NCBI GenBank assembly: GCA_964400515.1
Contig: CAYNTJ010000004.1
Coordinates: forward strand, 92,190 to 156,189
DNA: 64,000 bases
Source: JAAYHV01 sp964400515
GTDB lineage: Bacteria; Bacillota; Clostridia; Peptostreptococcales; Anaerovoracaceae
Direction: 5' to 3'
The translations under genes and the position numbers were made by a program. Below, piece by piece: positions 7,876-17,231 of the stretch (the stretch's first letter is position 1; the number at the start of each line of letters is the position of its first letter). A model generated the notes under the pieces. It searched no databases, was not told the origin of the DNA, and saw only the letters and a list, made by a program, of their open reading frames with translations.

Positions 7876-8982
7876 CTACTTCTTCCAAGGTTTTGTAGGT
7901 GTAATTATTGTAGGCGTTTCAAAAGTTTCTGCAAATACTCTTGTGTTAATATCATTGTGAATACTTTGTTTGAATTTTCGTTCATCCTCAATATTCATAA
8001 AGTCGTTTAATGCCGAAATCCATTTACCCATATTACTCAGCCTATTATCTGTATATCGTTCAATAAGATTTTCTCTTAAATCAACTGGATTTAATATTTT
8101 GCCATCCTGCATTAGAGATATAGTTTTATTACTAAATCCAACAATAAAAGCATTTACTATGTCTGAAACCGATAAAAGCCATTCGTTTTTTATGCTGTCT
8201 GCAACTAAAGCTGAGATTAAAATTGACGATGGCTTGTCTCCCCTCAATTTGCTTCTGTCATAATAAATATCTCTATGTCTCTTTATAAACTGGACAGCTC
8301 TTTGCAAACTTGATCTATAGTAGTAAGTTGGTATTTTCTCTGCACTTGCAAACACCATCCTTATGTCGTATGGCAAATTATTGTATTGCTCTGATTTCAT
8401 ATCAGTACTTAAATGCTTATTACTAATTTCCAAAAACCAATCACCAAATCCGAGAGGATTACTGGTAAGCCAATCATAGTCAGATGATTCTTTATTTGTT
8501 ATGGCAACAGTTTTCCCTGCATTTGAATACGAAACTCCCGAGTTAATAATGTCGTTCTTTATCGAAATATCTTCGTCAACTGATGGGACAATATCCAAAG
8601 AAAATCCAACACCATCAGCTACTTCTGCATATTTTAGCGTCCAGCAATTTCTATCTTCTTTTTCTAACTTATCGGAATAAATTCCACTTTCTTTTATACA
8701 ATTTCCAACATCATTTTTTACACTTTTTGCATTAGTGTCTTCCTTTTTTCTTTTCAATATCGCCAATACATCTAAATCATAATCATGTTCTTTACCATCA
8801 CGGTATGGGCGTATCGTTGTACCTATCAAAAATGAACCCTGTGGATAAAAATCAGAATCCAAACCTTGTTCATCTAAGTATTTTGATAAGGCATCATACT
8901 TATCTCTAGCATTTTTCTCCATAGTTGGAGATAAATCCAAATCAGATAATGATTTCAATATATCTTTATCTCTGTTCAACAT
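7876..8982 (-). CDS. CBASS CD-NTase (cGAS/DncV-like nucleotidyltransferase)
   Basis: 368 residues with the polymerase-beta-type active site of CD-NTases: GS at 49-50 (YPQGSFLIGTTIRP), the DxD pair Asp69/Asp71 in HDYDLDVLA, and the third acid Asp130 in GFSLDIVPSV. A helical lobe follows (FIKRHRDIYYD, KPSSILISALVA). The tail ends TPTKPWKK, an exposed C-terminus of the sort E2/Cap2 enzymes act on in type II CBASS. An AGGAGG lies upstream, 46 nt after the res stop, with no clear promoter in the gap. It should make a cyclic di- or trinucleotide on phage infection; the product cannot be read from sequence. Confidence 0.88.
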   Translation of the reverse strand: MLNRDKDILKSLSDLDLSPTMEKNARDKYDALSKYLDEQGLDSDFYPQGSFLIGTTIRPYRDGKEHDYDLDVLAILKRKKEDTNAKSVKNDVGNCIKESGIYSDKLEKEDRNCWTLKYAEVADGVGFSLDIVPSVDEDISIKNDIINSGVSYSNAGKTVAITNKESSDYDWLTSNPLGFGDWFLEISNKHLSTDMKSEQYNNLPYDIRMVFASAEKIPTYYYRSSLQRAVQFIKRHRDIYYDRSKLRGDKPSSILISALVADSIKNEWLLSVSDIVNAFIVGFSNKTISLMQDGKILNPVDLRENLIERYTDNRLSNMGKWISALNDFMNIEDERKFKQSIHNDINTRVFAETFETPTIITPTKPWKK

Positions 8983-9028
8983 TTTTAATTCCTCCTAAAA
9001 ATATATACATCATAATGCAATTATTTCT

Positions 9029-11638
9029 TTATAATTTTACAATCCACTTATCAATCGCTTTTTCAAATTCCTCCATTCTATTATCATTATTAAAGAATGG
9101 GAATCCGATTATTTTATAATCATCTGCAAATTTCCCTGTAACTGAATGCTCTTTTTCAATCAGCATTGAAAACGCTTCTTTCCAGGCATCATTATCCAAG
9201 AGTTGATTGCCTTTAGGTTCAACATATCCCTGATAAGTGAGACTGCCTTCGCTTCTTTGTTTTCTTACAAACAGCAAAAAGTCAGGTTCAAATCGCTCTC
9301 CAGCTTCAAAAGAATATATAGCCAATTCAGGAATTCTTTCATTCCTAACAACATAGTATTCCAGATTCTTTTCCTTAAGTTTTGGCTCTATGTGTGTTTT
9401 GAAATACTTTACAAAAAGCTTTTCTTCACTTGTTCCGTAGTTATCATTAAATACATACCAACTCTCATTTGTTAAGTCTAATCTGTATTCTTCATTGGAA
9501 CAATCGTTTTGTGAATTGCCTTTTCCACCATTCCCCTCAACTGATCCTAAACTGATTTTCTTATCTTTCAAAACCACTTTAAGCTGTTTAGGCTCAAATT
9601 CTTTAGAACCGACATATTCAGGTTTTATAGCCATAACATGTGATGCTACTTTTACCAAGGCGTGCTTCACAGCTGAAAATAAAATCCTTCCATTGACCTC
9701 ATCTTGGGAATATGTTATTTCCACATTAGAGTTTCCGAGAAACTCATCTGAAGTTAAAAACTCCCTCATTGATTTTAGAGATGGATATTTCGCTTTAAGT
9801 ATGTCGAAACGAAGCTCATCAAAACATTCTATAGCCCCAAGCAGGATGTTATAATCTATATCCTTGAATTTAATACTCTTCATGTTTGTCTTAATGGTAC
9901 TTATGTTTGGAGTATCATCGCCTACAAGATTTAATATATTTCCCTTACCGGAAAGGGCTGTATAGTAATATGTTTTTGTCCTCATACTCGGCTCAAGAGA
10001 ATGTACTTCATCTCGTCCCTTCAGCAATCTCTTATTAGAAAATACATAACTTTTCTTATAAAAGTCACTATCCTTAAACTCATCTTTAAGTCTATATTCC
10101 AAAATGATCGGATCAGGTGCCTGCAATCCTGTTTCTATAAGGGCGTTCTTTAATTCTGATATATATCTTGAATCGTTTTTACTATGAAAGTACATTGTTT
10201 CTAAAATACGATTCGGATTTGATATATCCCCATCAAATTTTCTTTTGAATTTAAGTTCCTCATCATCTACAACAAATGGGCAATACCTTGCACCTCTTCC
10301 AATAAGCTGTGCTTCTTTAATTGTATAACTTCCTATTTTTCCACCTGATTTACTTTGTCTTGTATCATACAGACGGACTATATCAAAGAGGTTAAGTACA
10401 TCCCAGCCTTCAGTTAACATATCTACCGCAAAGATAAGTCTAATTGGATTATCAAGGTCTTCCAAAGAATTAACCAACAACTGGTTTTCCTTATTATTAT
10501 CTGAAGAACCATTCATTATTATCGAGGTATTTTCGGTAAATGCAGTCTTAATTGACTGCTCCAAAAGTTCCAGAGTATCATCCTTTTCCTTGAAATAATT
10601 TATCGCTTCCGTCAATTTTTCTATTCCAACCAATTCTAAGTTCTGAATTTCGTAACTTGTCAAATCCTTTACTTTCTTAAAAAATTCATCATAGAAACTT
10701 TTTGACTCATCTATTTTTTGCGATTTAAGCATAACTACAGGCTTAATATTGAGTTTTAAGTCAGCAAACAAAAACCTCCTGTACTCACTCATTACAAGAG
10801 CCATAAGCGTTCTTGCCCATAAATCGGTATCCGTTGCAAAGTTCTGGAAGTCTTTTGTGTATCCGCTTTCTCTAAAAGAAATAAGCGGATAGTTAAATAT
10901 GATTTTGTCCTTATACTTCTGTAATACATTTGGATCTTTTAAATCACAAGTAGCCGTAAATTCAAGCATAATGCTATCCTTATTTCGTGATAAAGCATTT
11001 TTAACAGAGTATTCCCAGCTTTTAGCAGCTTCTTCTTCGTCTTTAGTAGGTTTCTTAGTTAGTGAATTGATATGATGGCTCTCATCAGAAATAAAAACCA
11101 CTTTATTATTTTCAAAGTCATCATAGGTAAGTAAATTTTCTTTTGCTTCAAATAAGTCCATATGAAGCTTTTGTGTAGTAGTAAACAATATCTCAATGTC
11201 ATCATCTAATATATTACCACTAAAGTTTTCAACTCTTTTTATCTTGATTTTTTTCCCTAAGCACTCAATAACATCGTTGAATAGGTACTTGTTTGAAAGT
11301 GGATTGATGAAATTATCAATCGTCTTTTCAAGCACATTGGTCTGATTTACAAAGAATAAAAACTTTCTATATCCCTTTGTATATAAGTACAATATTAGAC
11401 CTGCCATAATGACAGTTTTACCACTGCCCGTAGCCATATGAAAAAGAGTATGGACTTGCTTATTCTTTCTTAATCCGTCATTGTCAAAATATAAAGCAAA
11501 ATTTGTAAAAGCATCGATTTGATACTCTCTTAGAGATATTTTTTTTGAGAGTCCACTTTTAATAATTTCAGGAAAATCGACGCTCATACCAACTTCTTTT
11601 GCGACATCTAATTTTTCATATAAAAACTGTTCCGCCAT
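9029..11638 (-). CDS. Type III restriction enzyme Res subunit
   Basis: About 869 residues. I chose the ATG at 11638 because GGAGG is 6 nt upstream and it lies 1 nt after the mod stop; the frame is open to 11653. It is a superfamily 2 helicase with Walker A MATGSGKTV (about 68-76), Walker B DESHH, motif III FTATCD and motif VI IGRGARYCPF. The C-terminal domain has EPDFLLF and YVEPKGNQ, which fit the PD-ExK endonuclease of Res proteins. It cuts DNA with ATP when paired with the adjacent Mod. It is cotranscribed with mod upstream and with CBASS genes downstream. Confidence 0.92.
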   Translation of the reverse strand: MAEQFLYEKLDVAKEVGMSVDFPEIIKSGLSKKISLREYQIDAFTNFALYFDNDGLRKNKQVHTLFHMATGSGKTVIMAGLILYLYTKGYRKFLFFVNQTNVLEKTIDNFINPLSNKYLFNDVIECLGKKIKIKRVENFSGNILDDDIEILFTTTQKLHMDLFEAKENLLTYDDFENNKVVFISDESHHINSLTKKPTKDEEEAAKSWEYSVKNALSRNKDSIMLEFTATCDLKDPNVLQKYKDKIIFNYPLISFRESGYTKDFQNFATDTDLWARTLMALVMSEYRRFLFADLKLNIKPVVMLKSQKIDESKSFYDEFFKKVKDLTSYEIQNLELVGIEKLTEAINYFKEKDDTLELLEQSIKTAFTENTSIIMNGSSDNNKENQLLVNSLEDLDNPIRLIFAVDMLTEGWDVLNLFDIVRLYDTRQSKSGGKIGSYTIKEAQLIGRGARYCPFVVDDEELKFKRKFDGDISNPNRILETMYFHSKNDSRYISELKNALIETGLQAPDPIILEYRLKDEFKDSDFYKKSYVFSNKRLLKGRDEVHSLEPSMRTKTYYYTALSGKGNILNLVGDDTPNISTIKTNMKSIKFKDIDYNILLGAIECFDELRFDILKAKYPSLKSMREFLTSDEFLGNSNVEITYSQDEVNGRILFSAVKHALVKVASHVMAIKPEYVGSKEFEPKQLKVVLKDKKISLGSVEGNGGKGNSQNDCSNEEYRLDLTNESWYVFNDNYGTSEEKLFVKYFKTHIEPKLKEKNLEYYVVRNERIPELAIYSFEAGERFEPDFLLFVRKQRSEGSLTYQGYVEPKGNQLLDNDAWKEAFSMLIEKEHSVTGKFADDYKIIGFPFFNNDNRMEEFEKAIDKWIVKL

Positions 11639-11639
11639 A

Positions 11640-13553
11640 TTAGACCTCCGCATAGAAAGATTTTGTGAATGCCTTATCCGACTCGCTTATAGCATAGCTT
11701 TCATCATCCATATCCGAGTAATTTACATAGAGCTTGTTCTTATCAACTAAACTGATAAGAGCATTTTTCTTCTCTTCCAATTCCAATGAAGTAAATTCTT
11801 CATCAGCTTTCTCCAACTCTTCCCTTGTGATATATGGAATAATACGCTCATCAGCATAGATTTCACTCTTTATTTCATAGATTGTTTCTTCTGAAGCTGA
11901 TTGGATTTTTTCAATGAGCATACTTGCGTTTTCAAGAAGCTCGCAGTAAACAAATGAGCCACCACCTTGCCAATTTACAGCTTTAGAGATGCCACCTTGT
12001 TCGCCGTCTATTACTTTTTTTATTCGCTCCACTGTAATATCTTCAATATAATCCATCTGCTCTACACCTATATATCTGCGACCCATTTTATGAGCTACTG
12101 CACAGGTCGTTCCAGAGCCAGAAAAATAATCTAATATTAAATCATTTTCTTTTGTCGTAGCCTGCACCAAGAATGAAATAATACTCTCTGGCTTGGAATA
12201 AGGAAACTGCAATGACATACTTTTCAAATGAGAAGTTGCATCTTCATTTGTTCCTACGCCAATAGCTTTCGACAAATATTGTTCATCAATATACTTTTCT
12301 GGTGCCATCGTGCTTGCCTCTTCTCTTTGAAACCTAATTGAGAACTTAGAGGATTTAACTAAGAAATATGTTCCCTTTTCAATTTCTTCATCCAACATTT
12401 GTTGCCCCCATTTAAATTCTCCTGCCAAAGTTACTGGTTCAATATTTGTGCCATTCTGCACTTTGCATTCACCAATTATTTCGACTCTATCTGGTTTTCC
12501 ACTATATATTCCATCTTCCAGATTGAATTTGATTGTCATAGCAGGAAACACTAATGAGTGATAGGAATTACCAGTATTTAGCAATGGTGCATCACCATTT
12601 TCAGTTTTTTTACCTTGGTAGCTGATTGAATTGTTTTTCTTTTTTTCATAGCAAATAATATACTCAACTGATGCCCTTGATTTTGGAGAAAGTGAATCTG
12701 CATTATCAGTATTCTTCCAAATAAAGGTTTCTACAAAATCATTCTGTCCAAAAATCTCTTCCATTAGAACTTTGACCCAATGTACGCCTTCTTCACCTAT
12801 ATGGCAAAAAAGAACACCTTGGTCTTTTAATAAGTTATATGATATTTCTAATCTATTTTTCATAAATGCGAGCCAACTGCTTAACTTAAAATTGGAATTA
12901 TACTTAAAGGCATCTGCCGGCTTTGTCTTATTAAAATAATAGGGCGGATCTATATATATACACTTAACTTTCCCTTCATATCTTTTCAGTAGGCTAGATA
13001 GTGCAATCAGGTTATTACCTTTAATAATTAAGTTATCTTTCTCATTAAAGGTAATATTTTCTTCGGCTCCATCTTTTGTATATCTCTTTGCATTGGTAAA
13101 AACCTTTGGAGCAAGCATTTTGCTAATCTCATCGCTTGCAATAGTCTCATTGTAGAAAATCTCTTTACGCTTCTGATCTTCCTTGTCCTGACCACCTTCA
13201 AGGACACAATCTTTATATGGAAAGTCTAATACTACATCATTCGACTTTGAGATAAAGTCTCCATTATGTGTTAAGCCAATTTTATTGGTATATCTCGTAT
13301 ATGAGTCTGGCAAAAATTCTTTAGACTCAATAAACCAAGCAAACTTCTGCTTGTCGAAAACAAGCGTTCCGTTTACATCATCAAAAAATCTTTCTTTAAT
13401 TTTTTCATCCGATAAAAGTAACGACAATAATTCTTTATCCATTGCCATTACATCGCTATAAACCATTGCCTTGAGCAATTTACCATCATCAGATAGATAT
13501 TTTGAATTCGTTTTTAATACTTCTTCAACTATTTCAAAAATATTCTTATTCAT
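11640..13553 (-). CDS. Type III DNA methyltransferase Mod subunit
   Basis: 637 residues. Motif IV DPPY (202-205, CIYIDPPYYFNKT) precedes motif I FSGSGTT (about 475) with a long target-recognition stretch between them, the beta-class order of type III Mod enzymes. It should methylate adenine in a non-palindromic site and provide site specificity for Res. The ATG immediately follows the TAA of the small XRE gene (zero spacing), so translation is likely coupled. Recognition sequence cannot be deduced here. Confidence 0.93.
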   Translation of the reverse strand: MNKNIFEIVEEVLKTNSKYLSDDGKLLKAMVYSDVMAMDKELLSLLLSDEKIKERFFDDVNGTLVFDKQKFAWFIESKEFLPDSYTRYTNKIGLTHNGDFISKSNDVVLDFPYKDCVLEGGQDKEDQKRKEIFYNETIASDEISKMLAPKVFTNAKRYTKDGAEENITFNEKDNLIIKGNNLIALSSLLKRYEGKVKCIYIDPPYYFNKTKPADAFKYNSNFKLSSWLAFMKNRLEISYNLLKDQGVLFCHIGEEGVHWVKVLMEEIFGQNDFVETFIWKNTDNADSLSPKSRASVEYIICYEKKKNNSISYQGKKTENGDAPLLNTGNSYHSLVFPAMTIKFNLEDGIYSGKPDRVEIIGECKVQNGTNIEPVTLAGEFKWGQQMLDEEIEKGTYFLVKSSKFSIRFQREEASTMAPEKYIDEQYLSKAIGVGTNEDATSHLKSMSLQFPYSKPESIISFLVQATTKENDLILDYFSGSGTTCAVAHKMGRRYIGVEQMDYIEDITVERIKKVIDGEQGGISKAVNWQGGGSFVYCELLENASMLIEKIQSASEETIYEIKSEIYADERIIPYITREELEKADEEFTSLELEEKKNALISLVDKNKLYVNYSDMDDESYAISESDKAFTKSFYAEV

Positions 13554-13772
13554 TTATTTATCCTCCAAACTATTATTTTCAATACAAATCAAATCACCAA
13601 TATCTGTTCCAAGTTCTTCGCAAATTTTTCCGATAATCGTAAGCGATACGGCATCTCCCCTTGCCATTTTTGAAATTGTAGTAGGCGATACCCCCGTTCT
13701 ATCAATTAGGTCTTTTTTCTTCATATTCTTGTCTATTAAAGTCTTCCAAAGTCCATTGTAGTTGAATTTCAT
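13554..13772 (-). CDS. Small XRE-family regulator heading the RM-CBASS operon
   Basis: 72 residues if started at the ATG 13772. The longer frame to 13814 is unlikely because an extended -10 promoter (13818-13826) would put the transcript start at about 13811. The whole protein is a helix-turn-helix of the Cro/C1 type (KKKDLIDRTGVSPTTISKMARGD, then SLTIIGKICEELGTDIGDLI). It is directly joined to mod. Its size and place resemble controller proteins of restriction systems, so it may set the level of the whole operon. Confidence 0.8.
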   Translation of the reverse strand: MKFNYNGLWKTLIDKNMKKKDLIDRTGVSPTTISKMARGDAVSLTIIGKICEELGTDIGDLICIENNSLEDK

Positions 13773-13817
13773 TTTTCTTTTTCCTCGCTCCATATATGTG
13801 GATTTTTTATCCATAAT

Positions 13818-13826
13818 ATTATAACA
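13818..13826 (-). promoter_or_regulatory. Extended -10 promoter of the XRE-mod-res-CBASS operon
   Basis: On the minus strand TGTTATAAT (TATAAT at 13818-13823, TG at 13825-13826) forms an extended -10. There is no good -35. The predicted start near 13811 leaves a 39-nt leader before the ATG at 13772. No other promoter of similar quality was seen between here and 6449. Confidence 0.6.
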
Positions 13827-13925
13827 TATTCCCTACAATATTTCTATGTGATGAAATGTAAAGCGAGAATTCCATTTGTACGTTTTCTTACAAATAACTC
13901 ATATATTATATCCATTAATCACTAG

Positions 13926-15020
13926 CTATACTATCTTATCCCACTCATACCTTACCTTCTCATTGGAAAACTTATTCCAATTTAAGCAACCCTCTTTCTG
14001 TAACCTTCCTATTACAATAAATGGTTTTACCTTATTTTTCTTTGCAAGGCTATTAATACTATCCAATGTAAAGTCGTTATTATTAATAAAGCTTAGGTAT
14101 TGTTCTTCATCAAGCAAGAATGAACAAGCTAATCTATCTGCATTAACTTCCTGCTTGCTTTCACCATCATCATAATCAATCAGTTTCTTTTTTATATCAC
14201 CATTAATAATATGAGCAATTTCATGCATCAGTGTAAACCAAAATTGATCAGCCTGAGCACCTCTGATTGTCATAATTAATGATAGTGTATCATCATTATT
14301 ATTAGTTATTACACCTTGAACCGGAGCTCCTTTAAAGTGCTTCATAAGAATAAACTTAATACCACATTCCGCAAATATTCTTTCCAGTTCAGGAATAAAT
14401 AACTTAGGTTCCTTAAACATCAAATTTTTAATCTTTTGGATACTTCCTTCTAAAAGTTCTACATCCAAAGTTTTGTTTACCTTAAGTCTTTCTGTCTTAA
14501 GTTCACATATTCTAAGCCAAGCAAAAATAACATAGGGATTTGCTTTTACACTTTGAGAAACTCTAAATGCTCCCGTAGTTATAATCTTTGGAATGCTTTC
14601 GAGAGAACTGATATTTAAACATTTTCTAAGCTCAATAACCTTTTCGTCTTTGCTGGTTGTATCTTTTATAAAGCCCTCTAAAACAAGTTCATTGTATATA
14701 TCCTTTAACACCTTAAGAATATTCAATTCATCTTCAGAAATATGATTTAATTCCTCAAAATCAGCTATCTCTTTATCATAATTAGCCTGCAAGTTAATCC
14801 AAAAACTCGCATCAATACCAAGGGCATACTCAAGTTTTTTACTAAATTTAATAGATATAGGCTTTAGACAATTAACAATATCACTGATATGCTTAGTAGA
14901 ATTCCCCGTTCTTATAGAAAGCTCCCTTTGTGACATTCCCCTATCTTCAATTATTTCCTTTAATGTTTCCCCCGGATGTATGATAAATTCAATGGATAAG
15001 CCATTCTTGTTTTTTACCAT
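13926..15020 (-). CDS. HigA-like antitoxin fused to an ImmA/IrrE metallopeptidase
   Basis: 364 residues from the ATG at 15020 (GAGGA 6 nt upstream). The N-terminal 80 residues are an XRE domain of the HigA type (HPGETLKEIIEDRGMSQRELSIRTGNS). The C-terminal half has the zinc-peptidase motif HEIAH (about 263-267) followed by ADRLACSFLLDEEQY, as in ImmA/IrrE proteins. It overlaps the toxin gene upstream by 32 nt. Expected role: bind the toxin and its own operator, with the peptidase possibly cleaving a regulator on stress. Confidence 0.82.
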   Translation of the reverse strand: MVKNKNGLSIEFIIHPGETLKEIIEDRGMSQRELSIRTGNSTKHISDIVNCLKPISIKFSKKLEYALGIDASFWINLQANYDKEIADFEELNHISEDELNILKVLKDIYNELVLEGFIKDTTSKDEKVIELRKCLNISSLESIPKIITTGAFRVSQSVKANPYVIFAWLRICELKTERLKVNKTLDVELLEGSIQKIKNLMFKEPKLFIPELERIFAECGIKFILMKHFKGAPVQGVITNNNDDTLSLIMTIRGAQADQFWFTLMHEIAHIINGDIKKKLIDYDDGESKQEVNADRLACSFLLDEEQYLSFINNNDFTLDSINSLAKKNKVKPFIVIGRLQKEGCLNWNKFSNEKVRYEWDKIV

Positions 15021-15342
15021 GATAATCCTCAACTCCTTTAATAATAACTGTATCACAATCCATCAGAACCTCCGGCTCCAAACCTTCAGCCTTTGGCCTT
15101 ACAATTAATCTCTCATTTCCCGATAAACTAATTCCATAATAGCCACTTAAACCATGATCCAGCTTATGGGGTCTTCCCAGACCCGTGCTCAAATAAATTT
15201 GGAACGTCTTAGCCGCCTTTAACTGATCATATCTTTTCTTAACAGCTTTAGTTAATTCAGCCCCAATTTTCCTTTTCATTTTATTTAAATCATTAAAATA
15301 CTCTTCTATTCTTTCCGATTCATATTCTATTTGCAATACCAT
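14989..15342 (-). CDS. HigB-type (RelE-superfamily) toxin
   Basis: 117 residues from the ATG at 15342, with AAGGTGG upstream; the open frame reaches 15363. The family signature is seen in KKRYDQLKAAKTFQIYL, GRPHKLDHGLSGYYGISLSGNERLIVRP and a final C-terminal helix. HigB proteins are ribosome-dependent mRNA interferases. The toxin gene comes first and the antitoxin second, the usual higBA order. The promoter and a double operator lie directly upstream. Confidence 0.82.
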   Translation of the reverse strand: MVLQIEYESERIEEYFNDLNKMKRKIGAELTKAVKKRYDQLKAAKTFQIYLSTGLGRPHKLDHGLSGYYGISLSGNERLIVRPKAEGLEPEVLMDCDTVIIKGVEDYHGKKQEWLIH

Positions 15343-15354
15343 ACACCACCTTTT

Positions 15355-15420
15355 GTTACCCATTTGGTAACATTACCTATTTGGTAACTTAATTATACAT
15401 CTACTCCATATCCTTTGCAA
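15355..15420 (-). promoter_or_regulatory. higBA promoter with two tandem palindromic operators
   Basis: The -35 TTGCAA (15415-15420) and -10 TATAAT (15392-15397) are 17 bp apart. Just downstream, covering the start site, are two palindromes: 15373-15387 (TTACC-N5-GGTAA) and 15355-15371 (GTTACC-N5-GGTAAC). Their centres are 17 bp apart. This is a classical arrangement for autorepression by the HigA protein. Confidence 0.85.
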
Positions 15421-15433
15421 GAATTTTTACACA

Positions 15434-15469
15434 CAAAAAGCCCTTCTTTCGAAGAGCCTTTGATTAATA
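15434..15469 (-). terminator. Terminator after the PIN gene, copy 1 of a 33-bp repeat
   Basis: On the minus strand an imperfect hairpin (AAAGGCTCTTC GAAA GAAGGGCTTT) ends in TTTTT. The segment 15437-15469 is identical to 17232-17264. Confidence 0.65.
15437..15469. repeat. 33-bp direct repeat, copy 1
   Basis: Identical over 33 bp with 17232-17264, in the same orientation, 1,795 bp apart. The two copies bracket the PIN and XRE-ImmA genes exactly. Confidence 0.9.
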
Positions 15470-15502
15470 AATTCTATTCCTCATTACCGTTTCATACCAT
15501 TC

Positions 15503-16030
15503 CTATCTGTTAAACTTTTCTAAAAATTCGTCCATAATCGATTTCTTAATATAATAACTCGTCCTATCGCTCATTAATTCTTCGCACATCACATTCAACT
15601 CATTTAAAGTTATCCACCCTTTTGTATATGCAAGTTCAATGACTCCAAGTATCCCCATACACCTTATATCCAGATCTTTACACGCCTTTCTAACAGGTCC
15701 ATCATTGCTATTACAGTAATAAGAATACTGCTTAGCAATGGAAATAACCAATTTATCTTGCGTAGATAAGTTCTTGTATTTCTTCTCATTTACAAGTTTG
15801 GAATATGTTACATAGCCGTTTTCATCTGATAATACCGCCAATTCAAAATCGTAGTTTTCAAGTTCCTTCAAAATAGCTTTAGGCACCTCAGTTTCAAACA
15901 TATATTTAGAAAAACAAACCTCATCAAACACTTTAAAAAGTAAATCAAGTCTACCAAGCTCATATAAGTCACATATTATGTTGTTGTCTACTACCGCCGA
16001 ATTTCTATCCGAGCTTCTCGTACTGGTCAA
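15503..16030 (-). CDS. PIN-domain toxin paired with XRE-ImmA protein
   Basis: About 175 residues if started at TTG 16030, which has GGGGGG 6 nt upstream; TTG 16054 is the other option. The PIN signature is AVVDNNIICDLYELGRLDLLF (first Asp), then STQDKLVISIAKQ, and NDGPVRKACKDLDIRCMGILGVI (third and fourth acids), as in DUF3368-like RNases. The gene starts within the last codons of the XRE-ImmA gene (26-nt overlap if TTG 16030 is used). PIN proteins cleave RNA. Together the pair forms a toxin-antitoxin-like module. Confidence 0.75.
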   Translation of the reverse strand: MTSTRSSDRNSAVVDNNIICDLYELGRLDLLFKVFDEVCFSKYMFETEVPKAILKELENYDFELAVLSDENGYVTYSKLVNEKKYKNLSTQDKLVISIAKQYSYYCNSNDGPVRKACKDLDIRCMGILGVIELAYTKGWITLNELNVMCEELMSDRTSYYIKKSIMDEFLEKFNR

Positions 16031-17138
16031 TAGATGCCCCCCACTTCTTAACAATATCTCTAGTTTTATTTAAGTCAAGTTCAAGAACCTCTGAAATCCT
16101 GTTTACTGTAATCTCATCATCCGCATAAAGCTTTTTCATAGAAGAAATCAATCTATAGTTCTTCTCTTCTATTGATAAATTGGGTAAAGGATTAGGTTCT
16201 ACAGTCATTAAATGATTTGATTGTAGCTTTTTCCAAAAGTCATTGTATTGATTTTTGCTAATTAGTTTATAGTTATATAACGCCATGTATAAAGACTGAA
16301 GACTTACTTTAAAATATTGCTTCATTTCGGTCATGTTCACATCGTTATTTTTAGATTCTATATATTCCTTAACCAGGCATTCAGGTAAAAGGAAATATCC
16401 GGCAAACTTATTAGCAACCTTTTCGTTAATATCAGTTCTTCCGCTTTTATATAACGGGTTATACTTAACCTCTTTATATTCATTACGATGGAAAAGTAAA
16501 TGTCCCAGCTCATGTATCATGGTAAACACCTGTCTTTCCTCAGGTATATCTTTATTAGTATTAATAAAGATGAAGCTTCCTTCATTAGGAGAATAAGAAG
16601 AAGCACCAAAAAAAGCTTTATTACTAAAGTCAGTAGCTATGACATTTATTCCGCTCTTTTGAATGGTTTCAAAATAGTTGTTAGGAATAAAATCCTGTAT
16701 ATTAAATATACGTCTCATTTCCATTGCAATCTTTTCAATACTTTTCTCATCCTCTTCATTCAGTTTATTTTCCTCTAATTTAAGTGCACAACTTTGAGGG
16801 ACATATTTCATTCTTCCTAGATCAACAATATCAATATATTGTTCAAACTTTTTATTGATCTCATTTAAATCAGTTGCACTCATATTGTCATTAGGTTTAT
16901 CAGCCCTAAATAATAGATCTAAGCCCTTGTGTTCCTCCATAAAAAAGTAATCAAAAGAAACTTTAAAGTAACCGGCAACAGCCATAAGTTTCTCACTGTC
17001 AATCACCTGTTCCCCAGTAACGTATTTCCCTATAGTAGGGTGAGTAACATTAATTATTTCAGCTAATTTTCTTTGGGATATATTATTTTCATTCATTAAT
17101 TCATTTATATTTTTTCCAATTATTTTTCCTATATTCAT
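16005..17138 (-). CDS. XRE regulator with ImmA/IrrE metallopeptidase domain
   Basis: 377 residues. An N-terminal XRE HTH (ISQRKLAEIINVTHPTIGKYVTGEQ, about 20-45) is followed by a linker and a zinc-peptidase core with HELGH (about 207-211) and EKVANKFAGYFLLPECLV. AGGGGATGAAG precedes the ATG. It is cotranscribed with the PIN gene. Its promoter lies among three GGTAA/TTACC half-site pairs, which suggests autoregulation. The module is bracketed by a 33-bp repeat. Role by analogy: antitoxin and stress-responsive regulator. Confidence 0.85.
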   Translation of the reverse strand: MNIGKIIGKNINELMNENNISQRKLAEIINVTHPTIGKYVTGEQVIDSEKLMAVAGYFKVSFDYFFMEEHKGLDLLFRADKPNDNMSATDLNEINKKFEQYIDIVDLGRMKYVPQSCALKLEENKLNEEDEKSIEKIAMEMRRIFNIQDFIPNNYFETIQKSGINVIATDFSNKAFFGASSYSPNEGSFIFINTNKDIPEERQVFTMIHELGHLLFHRNEYKEVKYNPLYKSGRTDINEKVANKFAGYFLLPECLVKEYIESKNNDVNMTEMKQYFKVSLQSLYMALYNYKLISKNQYNDFWKKLQSNHLMTVEPNPLPNLSIEEKNYRLISSMKKLYADDEITVNRISEVLELDLNKTRDIVKKWGASIDQYEKLG

Positions 17139-17164
17139 ATCTTCATCCCCTTTTTCTTAAATAT

Positions 17165-17216
17165 ATATTACCATATTATATTAATTAAATCAAGTTATAT
17201 GGTAAATTTATTTACC
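17165..17216 (-). promoter_or_regulatory. Promoter and operators of the XRE-ImmA/PIN module
   Basis: -35 TTGATT (17188-17193) and -10 TAATAT (17165-17170) are spaced 17 bp. An inverted repeat TTACCATAT/ATATGGTAA (17168-17176 and 17197-17205) encloses the promoter core. A compact palindrome, GGTAAA-N4-TTTACC (17201-17216), lies upstream and shares its half-site. Confidence 0.75.
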
Positions 17217-17231
17217 ACTAAGGATATAGTC

